This document shows positions 1 through 10,213 of a DNA stretch of 64,000 nt, piece after piece. The notes below the pieces were generated by a model that was given only the letters and a program-made list of their open reading frames with translations, had not been told where the DNA came from and searched no databases. Both the position numbers and the translations under genes were made by a program. Position 1 is the stretch's first letter. Every line of letters begins with the position of its first letter. The stretch is from positions 1,118,411 to 1,182,410 of the forward strand of contig JAAHFX010000002.1 in assembly GCA_010672785.1 (NCBI GenBank), written 5' to 3'. The DNA is from Sphaerospermopsis sp. SIO1G1 (GTDB taxonomy: Bacteria > Cyanobacteriota > Cyanobacteriia > Cyanobacteriales > Nostocaceae).

Positions 1-1
1 C

Positions 2-250
2 TATGAGAATTATAAATTTGCTATTATCTTACCTAAAACTGACTCTCAAGGTGCTATTTATTTAGGAAAATTGATGAGAGAACAAGTAGAACAGGTAAAG
101 CTAAATAATCCTGAACTTACAGACGGTAAAAACTTTAGTTTAAGTATAGGAGTTGCTACTATTGTTCCCAGTAAGAAAATGATTCCACAGAGTTTAATAG
201 ATTTAGTAGAACAAGCTATCTATAAATCGAAATTATCAGGTAAAGGTTGA
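2..250 (+). CDS. C-terminal end of a GGDEF (diguanylate cyclase) protein, partial
   Basis: An open frame runs from the left edge to a TGA at 248-250, giving the last 82 residues of a larger protein. The sequence contains the SIGVA segment that follows the active site in GGDEF domains, and the final helix (LVEQAIYKSKLSGKG) is typical of their C-terminus. GGDEF proteins make the second messenger cyclic di-GMP. The GG(D/E)EF signature itself lies outside the window, so activity cannot be judged. No further domain follows. Confidence 0.75.
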   Translation, partial: YENYKFAIILPKTDSQGAIYLGKLMREQVEQVKLNNPELTDGKNFSLSIGVATIVPSKKMIPQSLIDLVEQAIYKSKLSGKG

Positions 251-348
251 TATAACAATTTCTTTGCTGATAAAAGATAAAGTCTTTTAGTTGTAAGGAA
301 AAATCACAGTTCTGAATCATATCCCCGACTGCTGTTAGCATTAGGACT

Positions 349-385
349 TACGAAATTGGGAACAGGTTTTGTGTAAGTCCTGAGC
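349..385. repeat. Small inverted repeat with AGGACTTACG ends
   Basis: AGGACTTACG near 350 and GTAAGTCCT near 376-384 are inverted around about 18 bases. The ends match those of the longer elements at 10123-10213 and 12931-13020, so this is probably a minimal or deleted member of the same family. It lies between the GGDEF gene end and the selO gene end. Confidence 0.5.
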
Positions 386-438
386 CGTTGAAAATTGATT
401 GATATAATAGTAAAATTAGTCGAGGATCTAAAATTCAA

Positions 439-1890
439 TTAACATTGGAATTGCCTAACTAAATCATAAAAAGGCTGCCAATTATCTGCTTCTACAATCG
501 GTTGCCAAATCTCCTCAATTACAGGTCTTAATAAATTAGCTTGGGGGTTATATTTAGTTAAATTTTGAGCGATAACTTCAATTTGCTCAGGAGCAAAATT
601 ATTGAGAATTTTATGATAAAGAATGCACCAATTATCAAAAGCAACTAATGCGCCTCCAGCAGGTACAATCTCAGAACCATTCATAACTAAACCAGGCTCA
701 TCTCGCCATTTAATTGAAAAAGTCCGTGCCATATCTGCAAAGAATTGATGATAGTTAATTTTACTTTCTTGTAGAAAAGTAATCGTTAATTCTAATAAAT
801 CATCAGCTTCGGGAAATGATGAATCCTCAAAACCCAATTTTTTCAACATCAAATGACGATATTCAATTCGATAGTATTTAGAGAACTTACTTAAACCATG
901 TTGTAAATCACGAATATCAATAATTGCTTTTAATGGTTCTTGCAGTAGCTCCAAATTCAAATGACAAATACTTGGTTGCTGACCGTAACAATAGCGACGA
1001 TAATAGTCAAAATAGGCGGCAGTAAAGTAGATATCATAGTTAGGAATAAAGGCATAAGGGCCGTAATCAAAACTTTCTCCAGTAATGGACATATTATCAG
1101 TATTTAAAACTGCATGGCAAAAACCAGCCGCCATCCATTGTGCTACTAATTCTGCCACTCTTTTCACTAATTCAGCATAAAATAAAGCATATTTATCAGT
1201 TTCATTACTCAGGTTTTGATAATATTCATCAATTACATGATCTAATAGTTTTTGAGTTAAATCAGTACGTTTTAAATAATGTAATCTTTCAAAAGTACCA
1301 AACCGAATATGAGATTTACTCATTCTAATCATAACTGATGAACGGGTTGGGGAAGGTTCATCTCCACGCCATAAACCTAAACCTGTTTCAATCATACTTA
1401 AACAACGAGAAGTTCTCACTCCTAAACGGTTTAATACTTCCGCTGCTAAAACTTCCCTGACTCCACCTTTAAGGGTAAGCATTCCATCACCACCACGGGA
1501 GTAAGGAGTTCTTCCTGAACCTTTAGTACCAAAGTCATATAATTCGTGATCAATTCCCCTAACTTGTCCGTAAAGAAACCCTCTTCCATCACCTAAATGG
1601 GGATTATATTGACCAAATTGATAACCATGATAACGTAGTGCTAAAAAGGGTTTTCTACCTTGAAATTTGCCAAAAGCTGTGATGAAATCTTCGTCTTTTA
1701 CTGTTGTGGGATCAAGTCCTAATTGCGGCAATACTGCATCATTACGCCAACGTAAAATATGTTGAGGAAATTCTTCGGCGGCGACTTCATCATAGTAATC
1801 ATTACCTAAAGATTCTAAGGATTTTTCATAGTTGAGAGTGAGTAAAGGATTACTAGAATCTGTGTGCTGTGAGATTTCGATAAGTGTCAT
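439..1890 (-). CDS. selO: SelO/YdiU family protein adenylyltransferase
   Basis: A 483-residue protein of the SelO (YdiU, UPF0061) pseudokinase-fold family. Characterised members transfer AMP from ATP to Ser, Thr or Tyr of target proteins and are linked to oxidative stress. The family features visible are the [14 protein letters not shown] nucleotide-binding segment, NTDNMS with Asp265, and DYGP with Asp275; the ten-residue spacing of these two aspartates fits the family. The protein ends in Cys, the region where some family members carry selenocysteine or cysteine. The length is normal and the start ATG is the only good one. It appears to be a single-gene unit, oriented away from bioB. Confidence 0.9.
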   Translation of the reverse strand: MTLIEISQHTDSSNPLLTLNYEKSLESLGNDYYDEVAAEEFPQHILRWRNDAVLPQLGLDPTTVKDEDFITAFGKFQGRKPFLALRYHGYQFGQYNPHLGDGRGFLYGQVRGIDHELYDFGTKGSGRTPYSRGGDGMLTLKGGVREVLAAEVLNRLGVRTSRCLSMIETGLGLWRGDEPSPTRSSVMIRMSKSHIRFGTFERLHYLKRTDLTQKLLDHVIDEYYQNLSNETDKYALFYAELVKRVAELVAQWMAAGFCHAVLNTDNMSITGESFDYGPYAFIPNYDIYFTAAYFDYYRRYCYGQQPSICHLNLELLQEPLKAIIDIRDLQHGLSKFSKYYRIEYRHLMLKKLGFEDSSFPEADDLLELTITFLQESKINYHQFFADMARTFSIKWRDEPGLVMNGSEIVPAGGALVAFDNWCILYHKILNNFAPEQIEVIAQNLTKYNPQANLLRPVIEEIWQPIVEADNWQPFYDLVRQFQC

Positions 1891-2006
1891 TTTTAGTAAT
1901 TTAGTAATTTTTAATTGTTGTTATTTTTATTTTACATTATTAGTTATTAGTCATTAGTCAAAATCTTTAACCCCATCACCCCATCACCCCACCTCCCATC
2001 TCACTC

Positions 2007-2576
2007 CTAATATTCTTTCCAGTGATTATTGGTTAAACTTGTCAAAATATGATCTTCCCACTTACCGTTAATTAATAAATAATCTCTTGCATATCCTTCT
2101 ACTACAAAACCTAATCTTTTTAAGACATTACCACTACGGCGATTATGGGGCATATAATTAGCCATGATCCGATGGAAATTAAGGTCTTGAAAGACATAAT
2201 TGATACCTCCTTTTAAAGCTTCTGTCATGTAACCATAACCTTGATTCACTGCTGCTAAACTATATCCAACATTACAATAATTAGCCGCACCACGCAAAAA
2301 ATTACTAAAATTGACTACACCAATGATTTCCTGGGGTTGATTTTGATGGTAAATAAAGAATCTCAAACCACAACCATGTATGATTTCCAGATAATATTGT
2401 TCAACTTGATATTGCCAATATTCTGGTGTAAAAAAACCTTCTGCCCAACTTGGAGAAAATGGGGTAAGATGATCTTTATTTACAGTAAAATAGCGGATAA
2501 TTTGGGGTATATCTTCGGAAATAGCCACCCTTAATACAAGACGATCAGTTTTAATTAGTGGCAGATCTGATTTCAT
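2007..2576 (-). CDS. GNAT family N-acetyltransferase (RimJ/RimL type)
   Basis: A 189-residue GNAT acetyltransferase. The N-terminus (TDRLVLR) is typical of RimJ/RimL-like members that acetylate protein N-termini or small amines. The acetyl-CoA loop is visible as NQGYGYMTEAL near residue 110, and the C-terminal part (NRRSGNVLKRLGFVVEG) is the usual conserved helix and strand. The substrate cannot be told from sequence. It lies between selO (same strand, 116 bases downstream) and bioB, which is divergent. Confidence 0.88.
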   Translation of the reverse strand: MKSDLPLIKTDRLVLRVAISEDIPQIIRYFTVNKDHLTPFSPSWAEGFFTPEYWQYQVEQYYLEIIHGCGLRFFIYHQNQPQEIIGVVNFSNFLRGAANYCNVGYSLAAVNQGYGYMTEALKGGINYVFQDLNFHRIMANYMPHNRRSGNVLKRLGFVVEGYARDYLLINGKWEDHILTSLTNNHWKEY

Positions 2577-2633
2577 GGCCTAAAATTATTTATTTTGTAT
2601 ATTCTAGTAAAAATTTAGAAAGGAATAGTAACG

Positions 2634-3635
2634 GTGGGAATACGCTACGATTGGCAAAAAGATGAGATTTTGGATATATATAATACACCATTTTTAGAGC
2701 TTGTTTATCAAGCCGCTAGTGTACATCGTCAGTTTCATAATCCCCAACAAATACAAGTTTGTAAGTTGATATCTATTAAAACTGGTGGTTGCCCTGAAGA
2801 TTGTGGTTATTGCGCTCAGTCTGCACGCTATCAAACCCAAGTCAAACCGGAAGCACTGTTAGAAAAGGAAACGGTATTAAATATTGCTCAGAAGGCAAAG
2901 GAAACCGGTGTTAGTCGGGTATGTATGGGTGCTGCTTGGCGGGAAGTGCGGGATAATTCCCAGTTTGATCAAGTGCTGGATATGGTTAAAGATGTCACCT
3001 CAATGGGGTTGGAGGTGTGTTGCACTTTGGGGATGTTAAGTGAAAATCAGGCTAAACGCTTAGAGGATGCAGGCTTGTATGCTTACAACCATAACTTAGA
3101 TACTTCCCCTGAATATTACAGTACAGTGATCAGTACCAGAACTTATAGCGATCGCCTGAATACAATTGAAAATGTCCGTCAAACTAATGTCACTGTTTGT
3201 TCTGGTGGGATTTTAGGTTTGGGTGAAAGTGTAGCAGATCGGATCGGAATGTTGCACACTCTATCTAATTTACAACCCCACCCAGAATCAGTACCCATCA
3301 ACATTCTCTCACAGGTTGAGGGTACACCATTGGCAGATCAACCAGAAGTACCAATTTGGGATGTAGTGCGGATGATTGCAACTGCTAGAATTGTCATGCC
3401 TGGTTCTGATGTACGCTTGAGTGCAGGGAGGGCGAAACTGTCTCAGGTTGAACAAGCTTTATGTTTTATGGCTGGTGCAAATTCAATCTTTTCCAGCGAT
3501 GATAACAAAATGTTGACAGTGACTACACCCTGTCCTGATTATGATGCAGATGCTCAAATGTTGAATATGTTGGGTTTGGAAATGCGGCCACCATTTGAGA
3601 AGCAGCAGAAAAAGCCGAATTTGATGAATGTTTAA
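2634..3635 (+). CDS. bioB: Biotin synthase
   Basis: A 333-residue radical-SAM enzyme that inserts sulfur into dethiobiotin to form biotin. The radical-SAM cluster motif CPEDCGYC is present with Cys53, Cys57 and Cys60. Conserved downstream segments include [20 protein letters not shown] and RLSAGR, the last holding the Arg ligand of the second cluster. Translation starts at a GTG, supported by AGAAAGGA about ten bases upstream; no in-frame ATG lies near the conserved N-terminus. No other biotin gene is adjacent. Confidence 0.97.
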   Translation: MGIRYDWQKDEILDIYNTPFLELVYQAASVHRQFHNPQQIQVCKLISIKTGGCPEDCGYCAQSARYQTQVKPEALLEKETVLNIAQKAKETGVSRVCMGAAWREVRDNSQFDQVLDMVKDVTSMGLEVCCTLGMLSENQAKRLEDAGLYAYNHNLDTSPEYYSTVISTRTYSDRLNTIENVRQTNVTVCSGGILGLGESVADRIGMLHTLSNLQPHPESVPINILSQVEGTPLADQPEVPIWDVVRMIATARIVMPGSDVRLSAGRAKLSQVEQALCFMAGANSIFSSDDNKMLTVTTPCPDYDADAQMLNMLGLEMRPPFEKQQKKPNLMNV

Positions 3636-3819
3636 ATCAAGGTTGCTGTTAGCGGAGCTTGGCGTTAAGCCATAAAACTGTTTCTATGAAGGTAAGGGAA
3701 CTTAACTTAGGTTCAAATTGTTCACCAACGGCCGTTTTAATTTTCCCCCTACTCCCTGCACCCTGCACCCTACCTTTTAGCCTCTACGGAAACAATTAAT
3801 TCAGCCTAGATACCCAGAA

Positions 3820-3840
3820 CCCCCCTTAAATCGAGGGGGG
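3820..3840. terminator. GC-rich hairpin between bioB and petL
   Basis: CCCCCCT and AGGGGGG pair as a 7-bp stem around a 7-base loop. It sits between the convergent bioB and petL genes and could serve as a transcription terminator, but the following T-tract is weak. The same C/G-run motif is a common dispersed sequence in cyanobacteria, so a repeat is equally possible. Confidence 0.4.
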
Positions 3841-3873
3841 CTTAATTTAGATGTTAGGTTGAATACCTATGAA

Positions 3874-3966
3874 TTAGATAATTTTTGCTGCACGTAAACC
3901 CAACAGTAACCCAGCAGCAATGCCAATATATGCGGCCAAAAATACAATGTATTCAACAACAGCCAT
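3874..3966 (-). CDS. petL: Cytochrome b6f complex subunit PetL-like
   Basis: A 30-residue single-helix protein (MAVVEYIVFLAAY at the start, GLRAAKII at the end). The GIAAGLLLGLRAAKI end matches what I know of cyanobacterial PetL, a small membrane subunit at the periphery of the cytochrome b6f complex that helps stabilise it. AGGAGA lies about seven bases before the ATG. The gene stands alone, convergent with bioB and divergent from aroB. Its size and hydrophobicity would also fit another small photosynthetic subunit, but the C-terminal motif favours PetL. Confidence 0.75.
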   Translation of the reverse strand: MAVVEYIVFLAAYIGIAAGLLLGLRAAKII

Positions 3967-4012
3967 TTGCGTTTTCTCCTAATTTAGTGACTTACTTCTA
4001 TTGAATCATTAA

Positions 4013-4045
4013 TAATTCGTAATTCGTAATTCGTAATTCGTAATT
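4013..4045. repeat. Heptanucleotide tandem repeat (AATTCGT)n
   Basis: Four or more tandem copies of AATTCGT lie between petL and aroB, followed by a C/T-rich tract (CCCCTCTTC repeats, about 4055-4100). Heptamer arrays of this kind (STRR sequences) are well known between genes of heterocystous cyanobacteria. Confidence 0.8.
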
Positions 4046-4160
4046 AAATTAAGAATCCCCCTCTTCCCCTCTCCCCCTCTTCCCCTCTCCTCCTCTTCCC
4101 CTCACCAATCCCCAAACTACGATAAAATACCCAAGCGTGAAATTATATCAGGGTGTTTAT

Positions 4161-5258
4161 ATGAGTTCTGTAATTAAAGTAGATATACCAGAAAATTCTT
4201 ATGAGATCACAGTTGCACCAGGAAGTTTAGATCAACTGGGTGAAAAAATGTCAGGGATGAAACTGGGTAAGAAGGTGTTACTGGTTTCTAACCCGATGAT
4301 ATTTAAACATTATGGGGAAAGAGCGATCGCATCTTTGGAAAATGCAGGATTTGAAGTAGTTCACTATAACCTCCCACCAGGAGAACGCTATAAAACCCTC
4401 AACTCCATTCAAAAAATCTATGATATGGCTTTACAACACCGCCTGGAACGTTCCTCCACGATGGTTGCATTAGGAGGTGGTGTGGTTGGTGATATGACTG
4501 GGTTTGCTGCTGCTACCTGGTTACGAGGAATTAACGTTGTCCAAGTTCCCACCAGCTTATTAGCAATGGTTGATTCATCTGTAGGTGGTAAAACCGGGGT
4601 AAACCATCCCCAAGGTAAAAACTTAATCGGTGCGTTTCACCAACCTAGCTTGGTTTTAATTGATCCAGAAGTTCTCAAAACTCTACCAGCTAGAGAATTT
4701 AGGGCGGGAATGGCGGAAGTGATCAAGTACGGCGTGATTTGGGACGCTGAATTGTTTACTCAATTGGAAGCGAGTAAGCACCTTGACCAACTCCGCTATG
4801 TAAAATCCGACCTGACATATTACATATTAACTCATTCTTGTCAAGCAAAGGCAGATGTTGTGAGTAAAGATGAAAAAGAATCTGGACTGCGGGCAATTCT
4901 TAACTATGGCCATACTATTGGTCATGCTGTGGAAAGTTTAACCAATTATCGGATGTTCAAACATGGTGAAGCGGTGGGAATTGGTATGGTTGCAGCGGGT
5001 GGAATTGCTGTGAAATTAGGACTTTGGGAACAGGAAGATACGGAACGTCAAGATGCCATCATCAAAAAAGCTGGTTTACCCACACAACTACCAGCAAGTT
5101 TAGATCATGGTGAACTTATTGATGCTTTACAGTTAGATAAAAAAGTCAAATCAGGGAAAGTCAGGTTTGTCTTACCTACTCAAATAGGTGCAGTCAAAGT
5201 CACAGATGAAGTACCTACGGATATTATCAAGCAGGTATTAGTAGAAATAGCAGGTTAA
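4161..5258 (+). CDS. aroB: 3-dehydroquinate synthase
   Basis: A 365-residue enzyme that converts DAHP to 3-dehydroquinate in the shikimate pathway, NAD and metal dependent. The NAD-binding loop [14 protein letters not shown], the catalytic and metal-site segments ([31 protein letters not shown]) and the C-terminal [13 protein letters not shown] block are all present. A GTG at 4137 would add eight residues, but ATG 4161 (MSSVIKVD) matches the usual family N-terminus and is preferred. It appears to be monocistronic. Confidence 0.96.
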   Translation: MSSVIKVDIPENSYEITVAPGSLDQLGEKMSGMKLGKKVLLVSNPMIFKHYGERAIASLENAGFEVVHYNLPPGERYKTLNSIQKIYDMALQHRLERSSTMVALGGGVVGDMTGFAAATWLRGINVVQVPTSLLAMVDSSVGGKTGVNHPQGKNLIGAFHQPSLVLIDPEVLKTLPAREFRAGMAEVIKYGVIWDAELFTQLEASKHLDQLRYVKSDLTYYILTHSCQAKADVVSKDEKESGLRAILNYGHTIGHAVESLTNYRMFKHGEAVGIGMVAAGGIAVKLGLWEQEDTERQDAIIKKAGLPTQLPASLDHGELIDALQLDKKVKSGKVRFVLPTQIGAVKVTDEVPTDIIKQVLVEIAG

Positions 5259-5687
5259 ATAGGGGTTGCTGAGTGATCTGTAGAGGCTCAAAGGCAGGGT
5301 GCAGGGTGCAGGGCGCAGGGAGAGAACTGAAAAACTACTTTTCAATCTCTCGAAATCAAAAAAGTGCAATGTTTTTTAGCACTTACCCCTCAAAAGCTTG
5401 CACTTTCTCCATCTCAAATCTTCTCAAACCCAATACCAGTAATGTTTTCACATTTATATGCCTGACGGCACGCTACGCGGACAGCAACCCCTAAATAGCT
5501 GATTTTCCGCTTTTAGGAAGATAGTAATTTATAGATAAAGGTATTCGTACATAAAACTTTACAAAAAATAATTGCTTATTAATGACAAATTATTTCAATA
5601 AGTTTGATATGCTATATCTATAGCTTCTTGAATATCTATCTCAATAAGTAAATAAACTATTTCCCACAATTGACAGGAAATAACACT
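5259..5687. other. Intergenic region: dispersed repeat and isi cluster upstream sequence
   Basis: No gene is supported here. Bases 5285-5320 carry a GGGTGCAGGGCGCAGG repeat. Bases about 5370-5500 hold a dispersed element whose other copy is at 33285-33405 in inverted orientation. From 5520 to 5670 the DNA is AT-rich and holds two TCAATAAGT motifs (near 5595 and 5640). This is the expected place for the iron-regulated promoter of the isi cluster, but I could not identify a convincing Fur box by eye. Confidence 0.6.
5370..5500 (+). repeat. Dispersed repeat ending in a GCCTGACGGCACGCTACGCG segment
   Basis: About 120 bases match, imperfectly, the reverse complement of 33285-33405. Shared blocks include the AGCACTTA segment, TTGCACTT, CTCAAATCTT, TAATGTTTTCACATTTAT and the GC-rich end around 5463-5485. 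The GC-rich end is a well-known repetitive motif of Nostocales genomes. There is no coding content. Confidence 0.7.
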
Positions 5688-6716
5688 ATGACGATGAGCA
5701 TGGCTGTACAAAACCCGGATTCAATCCCCTGGTGGTCAGGGAATGCCCGGTTAACCAACCTTTCCGGCCGATTATTAGGCGCTCATGTTGCCCATGCAGG
5801 ACTAATAGTATTTTGGGCAGGTGCGACAACTTTATTTGAACTTGCTCGTTACCAAACATCTCAACCGATGTCTGAACAAGGCTTAATTCTTCTACCTCAC
5901 CTAGCAACCTTGGGTTGGGGTGTAGGTAGTGGTGGTCAAATTATAGATACCTATCCCTACTTTGTTATTGGTGTACTACATCTGATTAGCTCTGCCTTTC
6001 TAGGGTTGGGAGGAATATTTCATTCACTTTGGGGACCACCAACTCTAGAAGAGAAATTTTCTTTCTTTGGCTATCGTTGGCAAGATGCCAATCAAATGAC
6101 AAATATTCTTGGTATTCACCTGATGCTATTGGGATTAGGTGCTGGTTTGTTAGTTGCTAAAGCCTTATATTTTGGTGGTTTATACGACTCCAACTTAGGA
6201 GAAGTAAGAATTATTGAGAATCCTACCTGGAATTTTAGTGTTATCTTCAGCTACTTCTTAGGTAGTAATAAACAATGGATTGCTGGGGTTGATAACTTAG
6301 AAGACCTAGTTGGTGGTCATATTTGGGTCAGTATTGTCTGTATAGCAGGTGGTATATGGCACATCACCACTGAACCTCCGCAATTTGTCAAAGGGCTGTT
6401 TGTTTGGTCAGGAGAAGCATACCTGTCTTACAGTTTGGGAGCTTTAAGCCTAATGAGTTTTATCGCTGCCTACTTTGTTTCCGTAAACACATTAGCCTAT
6501 CCCATCGAATTTTATGGCGCACCTTTGAGCATTGGCTTTGACCGTTTTCCCTATTTCTACAACGGAGATTTATTATCCTCCCGTGTGTGGTTAGCAAATG
6601 CTCACTTTTGGCTAGGATTTTTCTTTCTGCAAGGACATCTGTGGCACGCTTTACGAGCAGCGGGTTTTGATTTTCGGACAGGTGAAGTACGTCCTACTCG
6701 TGGTGAGGTAATGTAA
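5688..6716 (+). CDS. IsiA/CP43-like chlorophyll-binding antenna protein (first paralog)
   Basis: A 342-residue membrane protein of the IsiA/Pcb branch of the CP43 superfamily, with six predicted membrane helices carrying conserved His ligands (for example [43 protein letters not shown]). It lacks the large lumenal loop of true CP43 (PsbC). Such proteins bind chlorophyll a and surround photosystem I under iron limitation. ATG 5688 has AGGA seven bases upstream; a TTG at 5670 would only add an unconserved extension. The stop is two bases before the next gene, so the two are probably co-transcribed. Confidence 0.88.
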   Translation: MTMSMAVQNPDSIPWWSGNARLTNLSGRLLGAHVAHAGLIVFWAGATTLFELARYQTSQPMSEQGLILLPHLATLGWGVGSGGQIIDTYPYFVIGVLHLISSAFLGLGGIFHSLWGPPTLEEKFSFFGYRWQDANQMTNILGIHLMLLGLGAGLLVAKALYFGGLYDSNLGEVRIIENPTWNFSVIFSYFLGSNKQWIAGVDNLEDLVGGHIWVSIVCIAGGIWHITTEPPQFVKGLFVWSGEAYLSYSLGALSLMSFIAAYFVSVNTLAYPIEFYGAPLSIGFDRFPYFYNGDLLSSRVWLANAHFWLGFFFLQGHLWHALRAAGFDFRTGEVRPTRGEVM

Positions 6717-6718
6717 CT

Positions 6719-8140
6719 ATGACTACTGCAACTATTAATCCACCTGAATATGGTTGGTGGGCAGGTAACGCACGATTTATTAACCAATCTGGCAAAATTT
6801 TGGGCGCTCATGTTGCCCATGCAGGGTTAATCGTGCTTTGGGCTGGAGCAATGACCCTGTTTGAAATTAGTAAATATGACCCTTCTCAACCAATGTATGA
6901 ACAGGGGTTAATTTTACTTCCTCATTTGGCAACATTAGGGTTGGGGATTGGTGATGGAGGCAAAATTGTTGATACCTATCCTTATTTTGTCATTGGTGTA
7001 GTGCATTTAATTAGTTCTGCTGTACTTGGTGCTGGGGGAATTTATCATGCTCTATTAGGGCCCAAGGTGTTATCCGAAAACAACAATTTTTCTGGTTCAT
7101 TTGGATACAAATGGGAAGATGAAGACAAAATGACTAGCATCATTGGTATTCATCTGCTGTTGTTGGGATTGGGAGCATTTTTATTAGTGCTAAAAGCCAC
7201 AGTTTGGGGGGGAATTTATGATCCCACTGTGGCATCTGTGAGGGTAATTACTGCACCTACCTTAAATCCTGTTGCCATATTTAGTTATTTGGTTGGTGGT
7301 CAAGGAATGGCTGCTGTCAATAATTTAGAAGATGTGATTGGTGGTCATATTTGGGTAGGAATACTCTGTATTGGTGGGGGAATTTGGCACATTTCCACCA
7401 CTCCTTTTGACTGGGCAAAAAAGGTTTTGTTTTGGTCAGGTGAGGCTTATTTATCTTACAGTCTTGGTGCTTTGGCATACATGGGTTTGTTGGCTGCGTA
7501 CTTTGTAACTGTAAACGATACTGTTTATCCAACTGAGTTCTATGGACCTTTGGGACTGAGTAGTGAATCAGGAGTAATTTCAGTTCGCACTTGGTTAGCA
7601 ACTAGTCATATTGCCTTGGCGATTATGTTTTTAGTTGGCCATATTTGGCACGCTTTAAGAGTGCGGGTGATTGCGGCTGGGTTGGATTTTGAACAAGGAG
7701 TCATCAATTATTTAGAATCACCTGAAATTGGCAATTTACAAACTCCTGTAAACGCTTCTGATTTGACTTTAAATTTATTAGGAAATCTGCCTATTTACCG
7801 TCCTGGTTTGTCTCCCTTTGCTCGTGGTTTAGAGATAGGTATGGCTCATGGTTATTTCCTATTAGGACCTTTTGTGAAGTTAGGCCCTATGCGGAATACA
7901 GATTTAGCAAATCAGGTTGGTTTATCAGCAACTATTGGGCTGTTGTTGATTTTATCAATTTGTCTCTGGATATATGGTGGTGCAACTTTCCAAAACGGTC
8001 AATCTCCTCAAGGAGAATTACCAGATAATTTAACTTCCGCTAAGTCCTGGAATAGCTTTAATTATGGCTGGATCATCGGTGGTTGTGGAGGTGCTGTGTT
8101 TGCCTTCTTCTTATTAACGAATAGTAGTTTGTTTTTCTAA
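6719..8140 (+). CDS. IsiA-PsaL fusion: CP43-like antenna with C-terminal PsaL-like domain
   Basis: A 473-residue protein. Residues 1-330 are an IsiA-type six-helix chlorophyll-binding domain ([33 protein letters not shown]). Residues about 335-473 resemble photosystem I subunit [13 protein letters not shown], the [20 protein letters not shown] segment, [13 protein letters not shown], then two more hydrophobic helices. PsaL lies at the trimer interface of photosystem I, so the fusion suggests an antenna docked at or replacing that position. IsiA-PsaL fusions are known from iron-stress clusters of filamentous cyanobacteria. It starts two bases after the previous stop and is followed after 27 bases by flavodoxin. 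Confidence 0.9.
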   Translation: MTTATINPPEYGWWAGNARFINQSGKILGAHVAHAGLIVLWAGAMTLFEISKYDPSQPMYEQGLILLPHLATLGLGIGDGGKIVDTYPYFVIGVVHLISSAVLGAGGIYHALLGPKVLSENNNFSGSFGYKWEDEDKMTSIIGIHLLLLGLGAFLLVLKATVWGGIYDPTVASVRVITAPTLNPVAIFSYLVGGQGMAAVNNLEDVIGGHIWVGILCIGGGIWHISTTPFDWAKKVLFWSGEAYLSYSLGALAYMGLLAAYFVTVNDTVYPTEFYGPLGLSSESGVISVRTWLATSHIALAIMFLVGHIWHALRVRVIAAGLDFEQGVINYLESPEIGNLQTPVNASDLTLNLLGNLPIYRPGLSPFARGLEIGMAHGYFLLGPFVKLGPMRNTDLANQVGLSATIGLLLILSICLWIYGGATFQNGQSPQGELPDNLTSAKSWNSFNYGWIIGGCGGAVFAFFLLTNSSLFF

Positions 8141-8167
8141 CTTATTAGTTATTTCTGGGGTGTAAAA

Positions 8168-8680
8168 ATGTCGAAAAAAATTGGTTTGTTCTTTGGTACT
8201 CAAACAGGTAATACTGAATCTGCTGCGGAAATCATTCGTGATCAGTTTGGTGATGATGTAGTAACTTTACAGGATATCTCTGGTGCTGATACCACAGATT
8301 TTGATGAGTATCAATGTTTAATTATTGGTTGCCCTACTTGGAATATTGGCGACCTACAAAGTGATTGGGAGGGCTTTTTCCCAGAATTGGATAACATAGA
8401 TTTTTCAGGAAAATTAGTAGCCTATTTTGGTACTGGGGATCAAATTGGTTATGGGGATAATTTTCAGGATGCAATGGGAATTTTAGAGGAAAAAATTTCT
8501 GAGCTGGGTGCTAAAACTGTAGGTCTTTGGTCTACCGATGGCTATGATTTTAATGAGTCTAAAGCAGTAAAAAATGGTAAGTTTGTTGGTTTAGCATTGG
8601 ATGAAGATAACCAATCTGATTTAAGCGATGAACGTATTCAGGCTTGGGTAACTCAGTTAAAAACTGAATTTGGTTTGTAG
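8168..8680 (+). CDS. isiB: Flavodoxin (long-chain)
   Basis: A 170-residue FMN-binding electron carrier that replaces ferredoxin at photosystem I when iron is scarce. The phosphate-binding loop is FGTQTGNTES (residues 9-18). The FMN-flanking aromatic loops are visible as CPTWNIGD and FGTGDQIGYGDNF, and the long-chain insertion is present. The length is normal. Its position 27 bases behind the IsiA-PsaL gene places it in the isi operon, as in other cyanobacteria. Confidence 0.97.
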   Translation: MSKKIGLFFGTQTGNTESAAEIIRDQFGDDVVTLQDISGADTTDFDEYQCLIIGCPTWNIGDLQSDWEGFFPELDNIDFSGKLVAYFGTGDQIGYGDNFQDAMGILEEKISELGAKTVGLWSTDGYDFNESKAVKNGKFVGLALDEDNQSDLSDERIQAWVTQLKTEFGL

Positions 8681-8730
8681 AAGATTCTGTTTTTCATTAT
8701 TCATCTGTCGGTTGTCAATTGGTAAGTAAT

Positions 8731-8756
8731 CAGTTATCAGTTATCAGTTATCAGTG
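8731..8756. repeat. Heptanucleotide tandem repeat (TCAGTTA)n
   Basis: Tandem TCAGTTA units lie downstream of flavodoxin. The remaining intergenic DNA to 9012 shows no gene. It ends in a C/T-rich stretch (near 8965-8995) that also occurs, in similar form, near 26640. Confidence 0.8.
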
Positions 8757-9012
8757 AATCGCTATTATTTGGAATTTATGAACCTTTTTTTCTAGGAATG
8801 AGGACTTGATTTTAGTGCCTATCTAGCTAAAAAAGCCGTATAAATTAGCCTCAATAGTAGTTTTACTTGACTGGCAATTACTGTTAGCTGAATCCTTACT
8901 AAGTAAGTCGGCGGGGAAATTTATAAGTATGTAAAAAAAGTAAACAAGGCTACAACCTTATTTCTCCCTGCCCCTTACTTTCTCTCCTTGATCTAATTCT
9001 GTGAGCATATTT

Positions 9013-9765
9013 ATGTCTGATATTTTTGATGTTTTGTGGTTAAGTTCTAGTCCTGCTTTAGTAAGATTTGATCAACCATTATTAAAATACTTATCTAAGT
9101 ATATGAGGGTAGCTCAGTGGGAATATTGTGTAGAAAAAGATGAAGGTAGTTCAATAGATGAAGCGGTAAAATTGCTCAATGAATTTCTGACAGATAAAGA
9201 TGAACCTGTACATTTAGCCGGTCATGGTGTTGGCGGTGTCTTAGCTTTAAGTTTTGCCCGTCGTTATCCCAAAAAGGTGCGATCGCTCACTTTATTAGCA
9301 GTGGCTGCTCAACCTGCAAATACATGGCATACTCACTACTATGTCCAAAGAGAAATATTTCCTATCAGTCGTCAACAAGTATTAGCAAACACTGTCCGCA
9401 GTCTTTTTGGGAAACAACCTCGTCATACTATTAAAAAGTTGATGTCAGCTTTAGATAAAGATTTGCTGCAAACCCCATTATCACACTCCTTATTTAAGTT
9501 AGTTAACTTACCCACAGGTAATGTTTCTATGCCAATGATGGTTTGTGGTAGTCAGAATGATAATGTAGTTGATCCATCAGCTTTACAGGAATGGTTAAAA
9601 TATTTAAAAACTGAAGATCATCTCTGGCAATACCCACAAGGAAATCACTTTTTTCATTACTTCTATCCTCAAGAAGTTGGAGAACAATTATTAAGTTTTT
9701 GGCAGCGTTCTTATCTAGAATCTATGCTGTTAAATCAATATATTTCTCCCAACTTAGCCAAGTAA
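9013..9765 (+). CDS. Alpha/beta-hydrolase-fold protein in the isi cluster, nucleophile Ser replaced by Gly
   Basis: A 250-residue protein with alpha/beta hydrolase features: the nucleophile-elbow region HLAGHGVGGVLALSFARRYP, an acid-region strand (MMVCGSQNDNVVDP) and a late His (GNHFFHYF). The expected GxSxG reads G-H-G-V-G, so the Ser position is Gly72 and classical hydrolase chemistry looks unlikely. Hydrolase-fold genes accompany isiAB in other cyanobacteria (sometimes called isiC), which supports a real iron-stress role. GTG 9001 is an alternative start, but ATG 9013 fits the domain start. The role is unknown. Confidence 0.78.
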   Translation: MSDIFDVLWLSSSPALVRFDQPLLKYLSKYMRVAQWEYCVEKDEGSSIDEAVKLLNEFLTDKDEPVHLAGHGVGGVLALSFARRYPKKVRSLTLLAVAAQPANTWHTHYYVQREIFPISRQQVLANTVRSLFGKQPRHTIKKLMSALDKDLLQTPLSHSLFKLVNLPTGNVSMPMMVCGSQNDNVVDPSALQEWLKYLKTEDHLWQYPQGNHFFHYFYPQEVGEQLLSFWQRSYLESMLLNQYISPNLAK

Positions 9766-9774
9766 CTATGTAGA

Positions 9775-9861
9775 TCAGTTATCAGTTATCAGTTATCAGT
9801 TATCAGTTATCAGTTATTACTGTTCCCTATTCCCTGTTCCCTATTCCCTGTTCACTGTTTC
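9775..9861. repeat. Heptanucleotide repeats (TCAGTTA)n and CCCTGTT/CCCTATT units
   Basis: Six tandem TCAGTTA units are followed by alternating TTCCCTGTTCCCTATT units. They lie immediately behind the hydrolase-fold gene, upstream of the isiA promoter region. Confidence 0.8.
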
Positions 9862-9993
9862 TTAACTTCCTATATTTAGTGGCAAATATGTCACTTATAT
9901 TAAAACTTATTGGTGACAAAAAAGTCTCTTGTCGCTTATTTTTTGTTGCTCTAATTTGTCTGATTTAATAATTATTGAATTACATAAAAAGGG

Positions 9994-10023
9994 TTGACAA
10001 ATAAGAATCTTTTGCAATAAAGT
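9994..10023 (+). promoter_or_regulatory. Possible isiA promoter
   Basis: TTGACA at 9994-9999 is followed after 18 bases by TAAAGT at 10018-10023, which matches four of six -10 positions. It is the best -35/-10 pair I saw between 9862 and 10256. If used, transcription would start near 10030, leaving a leader of about 225 bases that includes the inverted-repeat element at 10123-10213. No Fur site could be assigned with confidence. Confidence 0.35.
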
Positions 10024-10122
10024 ATATTTATGATCACCGGAATTAATAATTAGCTTCAACCAACTAAATGAATTTAGTTTTCCTGTGTCTTATCTGTTGA
10101 AGTTAAACAGCTAAACATTAAC

Positions 10123-10213
10123 AGGACTTACGCAAAACCTATTCCAAATACTGTCATTGCAACGTAAGGAAGCAATCTCAAACCTCAATATTTCTTTAAA
10201 ATGCGTAAGTCCT
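10123..10213. repeat. MITE-like element, copy in isiA leader
   Basis: A 91-bp element with 12-bp perfect terminal inverted repeats (AGGACTTACGCA and TGCGTAAGTCCT). The inside shares AAACCTATTCCAAATACTGT and the GGAAGCAATCTC block with the copy at 12931-13020. It ends 43 bases before the isiA start. It has no coding capacity. Confidence 0.85.

Noticed and set aside
3700..3735. Possible tRNA T-arm (GGTTCAAATTG)
   Set aside because: No matching acceptor or anticodon stems could be folded around it; no tRNA was found in the window.
5273..5494. 73-codon open frame after aroB
   Set aside because: It is made of GGGTGCAGG repeats and the dispersed element also present at 33285-33405.
5688..6716. 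True CP43 (psbC) as identity for the antenna genes
   Set aside because: All four lack the large lumenal loop between the last helices and sit with flavodoxin, so IsiA/Pcb-type is the better call.
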